Assembly (NCBI GenBank): GCA_019347575.1 | Contig: JAHWKY010000035.1 | Location: 1 to 43,636, forward strand | Length of the DNA: 43,636 nt | Direction of reading: 5' to 3' | Origin: Actinomycetota bacterium | GTDB lineage: Bacteria; Actinomycetota; Nitriliruptoria; Nitriliruptorales; Nitriliruptoraceae | Shown: positions 39,705 to 43,636 of the stretch, in pieces | Position numbering within the stretch: position 1 is the first letter of the stretch | Layout: every line of letters starts with the position of its first letter | The notes under the pieces: model-generated | What the model saw: only the letters and a program-made list of their open reading frames with translations | The model's database searches: none | Told to the model about the DNA's origin: nothing | Made by a program: the position numbers and the translations under genes

Positions 39705-40583
39705 ATGTCGGCCACGACGATGACCGGACGACCCGCGTCGACCTCCTCGAGGTTGGTCGAGTTCCTCCAGCGCGGCGCGGTATCGACGGTCCTGATCGCC
39801 ATCGGCATCTTCTGGCTGGTGCCGACGCTGGGACTCTTCGTCGCGTCGTTCCGGACCGAGGCGGCCAACGCGGACACCGGGTGGTGGACCATCTTCACCG
39901 CACCGGCGCAGCTCACCGCCGACGCCTACCGCAGCATCCTCGACAACCCCGCCATCATCGATTCGTTCCTCAACACGGCCTACATCACGGTCCCCACCAC
40001 GGTCCTCGTGGTCATCCTCGCGGCGCTGGCCGCGTACGCGTTCACGTTCGTCGAGTTCAAGCTCCGCGATCCGCTCTTCCTGGTGGTCGTGGGCCTGCTG
40101 GTGGTGCCGCTGCAGATCGCCCTGATCCCGATCGCGCAGCTATACAGCAACGTCGGCCTGTTCGGCACCATCACCGGAGTGGTGCTGTTCCACGTGGGCT
40201 TCGGGCTGCCCTTCGCGATCTTCCTGCTGCGCAACTTCTTCAGCGGCATCCCCCGTGAACTGCTCGAGGCCGCGCGGCTGGACGGCGCTACCGAGATCCG
40301 GCTGTTCTTCCGCGTCGTGCTGCCGCTGGGGCTGCCGGCGATCGCGGCGCTGACCATCTTCCAGTTCCTGTGGACGTGGAACGACCTGCTCGTGGCCCTG
40401 GTGTTCGCCGGCTCGGACGCCGCCCCGCTCACGGTGTTCATCCAGCAGCAGACACGGCAGTTCGGCTCGAACATCAACATCATCGCGCCGGCCGCGTTCC
40501 TGTCGATGACCGTGCCGCTGATCGTGTTCTTCGCGTTCCAGCGCTACTTCGTGCAGGGCCTGCTGGCCGGCTCCCAGAAGTGA
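39705..40583 (+). CDS. Carbohydrate ABC transporter permease (AglG-like)
   Basis: Encodes 292 residues from ATG 39705. It has six membrane helices, with TVLIAIGIFWLVPTLGLFVA near the start and FAFQRYFVQGLLAGSQK at the end. The EAA loop is LLEAARLDGATEIRLFFRVV. The closing FVQGLLAGSxK is the hallmark of the MalG/AglG side of sugar importers. Its TGA stop shares TGATG with the start of the following gene, so that protein is made from the same message. Confidence 0.93.
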   Translation: MSATTMTGRPASTSSRLVEFLQRGAVSTVLIAIGIFWLVPTLGLFVASFRTEAANADTGWWTIFTAPAQLTADAYRSILDNPAIIDSFLNTAYITVPTTVLVVILAALAAYAFTFVEFKLRDPLFLVVVGLLVVPLQIALIPIAQLYSNVGLFGTITGVVLFHVGFGLPFAIFLLRNFFSGIPRELLEAARLDGATEIRLFFRVVLPLGLPAIAALTIFQFLWTWNDLLVALVFAGSDAAPLTVFIQQQTRQFGSNINIIAPAAFLSMTVPLIVFFAFQRYFVQGLLAGSQK

Positions 40584-42022
40584 TGAGGCACCGCTGGCTG
40601 CTCATCGCAGCTGCGGTCGTCGTCACAGGCGTCGCGTCGGTCTGGGCCGCCCAAGGTGGCACCGACCCGCTCGTGCTGTCCGCTGGCACGCACGGTCCGC
40701 TCACCTTGGACACGTCCGGCCAGGTCGTCCGAGCCGAGGACGGGGCGCTCCTGCGCGGGCCCGTGATCGTGGCTGCTGATGACGTGAGGCTCGAGGGTCT
40801 GTCGATCATCGGTGGCGACACCGGCGTGCTCGTTCGCGACGTCGATGGCGTGGTGATCGATGACGTCACGATCCGTGGCGCCGGGATGCACGGCATCGAG
40901 GTCGTCGACGCTTCGGCGACGATCACGGGTTGCCACATCGCCGGGATGGGTCACCCGCTGGCACAGGGCATCGAGATCCGCAACCAGACGGGGCGGCCGC
41001 ACACCATCGTGGAAGGCTGCTCGGTCGTGGGCGGCAAGGAGGGGATCGTCGCTCACAGCGCGCGGGTGCAGTTCCTGCGCAACGAGGTCACGGCGACCGG
41101 GGTGCGTGCGATCGCGATCCTCGAGATGAGCGAGGGGATCGCGGCCGGCAACCGCATCCACGAGGTCGTCGGGGCGGGGCTGTTCTGCGGCGACATGTCG
41201 CACTGCGAGTTCCGCGACAACACCGTGGCCGGGGTGGCGTCCGACGACTCAGGCGTCGCCAACCAGGCCGGCTACGGATCGGTGACCTGGTACTACTCCA
41301 CCGTGCGTCACACCGGCAACGCCTTCACCGACGTCGCCGCGCCCACGCCGATCACGCTCCGCCACGGGTCGGTGGAGGTGGAACGCTTCCCGCTCAGCAT
41401 CTGGCCCCCGGGGTGGGGCGGCGTCCTCCCGGGCCTGCCGATCGCACTCGCGGCGGCCGGGGCGGTGCTGCTCGCGGTCACTTTCGGCCTCCGGCGCTGG
41501 CGCGGCGACGGACACCGCGGTGCACCGGTCGCCGAGGGCGGGGCATTGGCGCTGCTCGGGGCCGGACTCGCGGTCCAGACGATGCACATGTCGGAGCACG
41601 CCGTGCAGGTGTGGCAGATCCACGTCGCGGATGCGGAGGTACGGGCGGGGTTGCTCGGCCAGGCCTTCAACACCGAGTGGGTCCACCTGTCCTACAACCT
41701 CGCGGTGATGATGTTCATGCTCGGGTTGATCGTCCGTGAACGCGACGGTCTGCTCCGCGGCGGGGCGTGGTCATGGTTCGCGGGCGCGACGGCCATCCAA
41801 ACGTGGCACCTCGCCGAACACGTCGCGAAGGTGTTCCAGCACGAGGCGCTGGGGATCAAGGTCGCGCCCGGGATCATCGGCGACGACCTCGGGTTGGTGT
41901 GGTTCCACTTCGGCATCAACACCGCGGTCTGGGCCGGCCAGGTCATCGCGCTGGTCATCGTCCTCCGCGCGCTCGGGGCGTTCTCGCGGGCTCACCGCTC
42001 GCTCGAGCCGGTGCCCGCGTGA
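40583..42022 (+). CDS. Beta-helix membrane protein with duplicated HxxEH module
   Basis: Encodes 479 residues from ATG 40583. A signal anchor (residues about 4-22) precedes a right-handed parallel beta-helix (about 30-255: LEGLSIIGGDTGVLVRDVDG, then DVTIRGAGMHGIEVVDASAT and EIRNQTGRPHTIVEGCSVVG). A helix at about 273-295 is followed by a membrane region with two copies of one pattern: HMSEHAVQVWQIH (His335) and HLAEHVAKVFQHE (His409), and EWVHLSYN (His368) and VWFHFGIN (His442), always 74 residues apart. It overlaps the AglG-like permease by TGATG, so it may serve that transporter. The function is unknown. Confidence 0.75.
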   Translation: MRHRWLLIAAAVVVTGVASVWAAQGGTDPLVLSAGTHGPLTLDTSGQVVRAEDGALLRGPVIVAADDVRLEGLSIIGGDTGVLVRDVDGVVIDDVTIRGAGMHGIEVVDASATITGCHIAGMGHPLAQGIEIRNQTGRPHTIVEGCSVVGGKEGIVAHSARVQFLRNEVTATGVRAIAILEMSEGIAAGNRIHEVVGAGLFCGDMSHCEFRDNTVAGVASDDSGVANQAGYGSVTWYYSTVRHTGNAFTDVAAPTPITLRHGSVEVERFPLSIWPPGWGGVLPGLPIALAAAGAVLLAVTFGLRRWRGDGHRGAPVAEGGALALLGAGLAVQTMHMSEHAVQVWQIHVADAEVRAGLLGQAFNTEWVHLSYNLAVMMFMLGLIVRERDGLLRGGAWSWFAGATAIQTWHLAEHVAKVFQHEALGIKVAPGIIGDDLGLVWFHFGINTAVWAGQVIALVIVLRALGAFSRAHRSLEPVPA

Positions 42023-42079
42023 GGTGACTCGGTACCCTCGCCGCGCCCCGCGAGGGGTTCGAGGGCCTCGGGTCCTCCT

Positions 42080-42171
42080 GGAGGGTTCGCATAGTCAGGC
42101 CTAGTGCGCACGCTTGGAAAGCGTGTAGGGGTTCACGCCCCTCGAGGGTTCGAATCCCTCACCCTCCGCCA
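42080..42171 (+). tRNA. tRNA-Ser(GGA)
   Basis: A complete class II tRNA. The acceptor strands GGAGGGT (42080-42086) and ACCCTCC (42161-42167) pair, with discriminator G and encoded CCA (42169-42171). The anticodon stem CACGC/GCGTG (42109-42113 and 42121-42125) holds loop TTGGAAA with anticodon GGA at 42116-42118. The long variable arm contains GGGG-TTCA-CGCCCC, and the T arm is GAGGG-TTCGAAT-CCCTC. It decodes UCC and UCU. TACCCT at 42033-42038 may be its -10 element. Confidence 0.95.
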
Positions 42172-42186
42172 GCGGTGATCGTGGCG

Positions 42187-43539
42187 TCAGGTCACGGTCC
42201 AGGTCTTGGTGGCGGTCCCTGACGGCCCGGTGGCGGCCCCGCACGACGCAGGCAGGGACCCGTCACTGTTCGTGCACGCGGTGATGGTGTTCTGCCCAGG
42301 CAAGGGGTTCGTGAACGTGAACGTGGCCTCGCCGTTGGCATCGGTGGTGTCGGAGCCAGAGTCCGGATCGGGGGCGGGGTCTCCGGTGACCTCGAAGAGG
42401 ACGTTCGCCCCCTCGAAGGGGTTGCCGAACTGATCGCGGACCGTGGCCGTGACGGTGTGGGGAGTTCCGATCGTGTTCGTGTCGCTCGCCGGCGTCACGG
42501 TCAAGGTCTGGGGCGCAGGGACCTCCCAGGCCTTGTTGGCCGTGTCGGTGATGAAGCCCTCGCGCGCCTGCTGGCCAGCGTCGTCCACGGTGCAATGGGA
42601 GGGGCGCAAGGTAGTTGCTGTTGCGCCTTCCCGGACGCAGGCCCAGATCACGTCATCGGCTGGCTCCGTCGGGCCGGTGTAGGTGAACGTGGCTTGCCCG
42701 TTGCTGTCCGTCCGATCGGTACCGGTGGGGGCAGACCCCTCAGGCGGGTCGCGGAACACGTCGAAGCGTACGTGGACGTCCTCCATGGGTTGGCCGGCAC
42801 CGTCGAGGACGGTGGCGGTGACCGTGTGAGCCGTGCCCACGGCGTTGGCGTCGGCGTCGGGTTCGAGGATCACGGTCGCGGCGCGCTGCTCCCACGTCTT
42901 GGTAGCCGTGGCTGTCAGCTGCGGGTCGGCGGTACCGCACGACCCGGGATCCGAGCCGTCTGCGGTCGTACACGCGGTGATGGTGTTCTGGCCCGGCGTG
43001 TCGTTGGTGAACGTGAACGTGGCGGTACCGTCGGCGTCGGTCACGGCCGTGCCGTCGGCCGGATCCGGCGAGCCATCGCCGGTCACCTCGAAGCGCACGA
43101 CCGCTCCCTGAACCGGCTGGTCGTCGGCGTCGAGAACGGTGGCGGTGACCGTGTGGTCCTCCGCCACACCGTTGACGTCCGTGCTGGGCTCCAGCGTGAT
43201 CGACGCTGGCGCGGTGGCTGTCGTCCACGTCTTCGTGGCGCTGTCGTTCGGGCCGGTCGCCGTCTCACACGACGTGGGCTCGGACCCGTCGCTGTTCGTG
43301 CAGGCCGTGATCGTGTCGTCGCCGGCGACGCCGTTGGTGAACGTGAACGTCGCCTGCCCGTTGGCGTCGGTCGTGTCGGTGCCCGACACCGGCGTGGGAT
43401 CACCATCGCTGTCGACCTCGAAGCGCACCGTCGCGTCCGGCACGGGGTTACCGAAGCCGTCGGTCACGGTCGCCGTCACCGTGTGGTCGCTGCCCACCGT
43501 GTTGGTCGACGTCTCGGGCGCCAGCGACAGCATCGTCGG
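42187..43539 (-). repeat. Four tandem Ig-like coding repeats
   Basis: Units lie at about 42187-42513, 42514-42870, 42871-43200 and 43201-43539. The third unit in reading order (about 42514-42870) is the most diverged (VWACVREGATATTLRPSHC). Conserved blocks include the strand before ITAC and the Cys-containing turn. The high DNA similarity of blocks such as AACGTGAACGTGGC suggests ongoing repeat exchange. Confidence 0.75.
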
Positions 43540-43636
43540 CGGTCCTGCGGTCCAGGTCTTGGTCGCGGTGTCCGACGGCCCGGTCGCGGCCGCGCAGGAG
43601 GACGGCTCGGTGGTGTCCTCGTTGGTGCACGCCGTG
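42187..43636 (-). CDS. Ig-like repeat surface protein, partial
   Basis: The minus strand is open from the right edge to a stop at 42187 and encodes at least 482 residues; the start lies beyond the window. Four full Ig-like units of about 108-120 residues and part of a fifth are present, each with a pattern like NTIGTPHTVTATVRDQFGNP, then DANGEATFTFTN, GQNTITACTNSDGS and ATKTWTV. This matches bacterial Ig-like (Big_1/invasin-type) domains of adhesins. The protein ends directly after the last repeat, without an LPxTG motif, membrane helix or dockerin, only 15 bp from the tRNA 3' end. It is either secreted, anchored at its other end, or truncated by recombination at the tRNA. Confidence 0.85.
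   Translation of the reverse strand, partial: TACTNEDTTEPSSCAAATGPSDTATKTWTAGPPTMLSLAPETSTNTVGSDHTVTATVTDGFGNPVPDATVRFEVDSDGDPTPVSGTDTTDANGQATFTFTNGVAGDDTITACTNSDGSEPTSCETATGPNDSATKTWTTATAPASITLEPSTDVNGVAEDHTVTATVLDADDQPVQGAVVRFEVTGDGSPDPADGTAVTDADGTATFTFTNDTPGQNTITACTTADGSDPGSCGTADPQLTATATKTWEQRAATVILEPDADANAVGTAHTVTATVLDGAGQPMEDVHVRFDVFRDPPEGSAPTGTDRTDSNGQATFTYTGPTEPADDVIWACVREGATATTLRPSHCTVDDAGQQAREGFITDTANKAWEVPAPQTLTVTPASDTNTIGTPHTVTATVRDQFGNPFEGANVLFEVTGDPAPDPDSGSDTTDANGEATFTFTNPLPGQNTITACTNSDGSLPASCGAATGPSGTATKTWTVT

Noticed and set aside
42187-43539. Regular repeats as a CRISPR array
   Set aside because: The repeats are about 330 bp long, in frame, and encode Ig-like domains; there are no short spacers or cas genes.

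Overview
The window is high-GC bacterial DNA (roughly 70% by eye). It has many GTG starts, a few TTG starts, dense 4-bp gene overlaps and TAGGGT/TACCCT-like -10 elements. A complete mce locus (two YrbE permeases, six Mce proteins, two Mce-associated proteins), a DUF6458 membrane protein, a SARP-type regulator and an AglEFGK-like sugar transporter all point to an actinobacterium. A deep-branching, non-mycobacterial lineage is possible, but I cannot place it further.

Left part (1-16.8 kb): a patchwork of accessory and broken genes. It begins with a 5'-truncated VIT-domain fragment, then a small protein/AbiEii-like nucleotidyltransferase pair. An intact Dpp/Opp-type peptide transporter operon (1266-6739) sits between two copies of a 38-bp piece of a tRNA-Ser(CGA) gene (1054 and 7232). 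Next come a 3' piece of a PQQ-type sugar dehydrogenase, a 1191-residue DUF4157 + HET-C protein with a histidine-rich PGET repeat tail (7398-10973), and two toxin-antitoxin loci whose PIN toxins both carry internal deletions (11.1-11.6 kb and 13.6-14.0 kb). A SARP-like regulator lies near evenly spaced GTCACG repeats, with several small proteins around it. A methyltransferase, a MerR regulator, a frameshifted DUF6351 fragment and an SMP-30-like propeller with an LPTTG tail follow. I read this as a recombination hot spot next to a tRNA-Ser site.

Middle part (16.8-34.2 kb): orderly chromosomal genes. These are a spermidine-synthase-like protein, peptide chain release factor 3 (prfC), and an eight-gene mce operon in which every junction overlaps. 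The operon ends at a strong hairpin shared with a convergent Mce-associated gene; a second Mce-associated gene is divergent from that one. A DUF2786 protein with a suspected double frameshift, a carotenoid-biosynthesis-like membrane protein, an aldehyde dehydrogenase and an acyl-CoA synthetase follow. The mce system would import lipids or other hydrophobic substrates. No MceG-type ATPase is in the window.

Right part (34.2-43.6 kb): a secreted lysyl-oxidase-like protein, then an AglK/E/F/G-like alpha-glucoside ABC transporter. Its AglF-type permease carries an extracytoplasmic beta-sandwich insert. The transporter is overlapped by a membrane protein with a beta-helix ectodomain and an internally duplicated HxxEH membrane module. 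A tRNA-Ser(GGA) follows, facing the 3' end of a large repetitive Ig-like surface protein that runs off the right edge.

The strongest leads are the DUF4157-HET-C-PGET protein, the duplicated HxxEH membrane module, the tRNA-derived direct repeats, the paired PIN deletions and the GTCACG array. Several frameshifts are single-base and could be assembly errors. No database search was run; all family names rest on recognised motifs.
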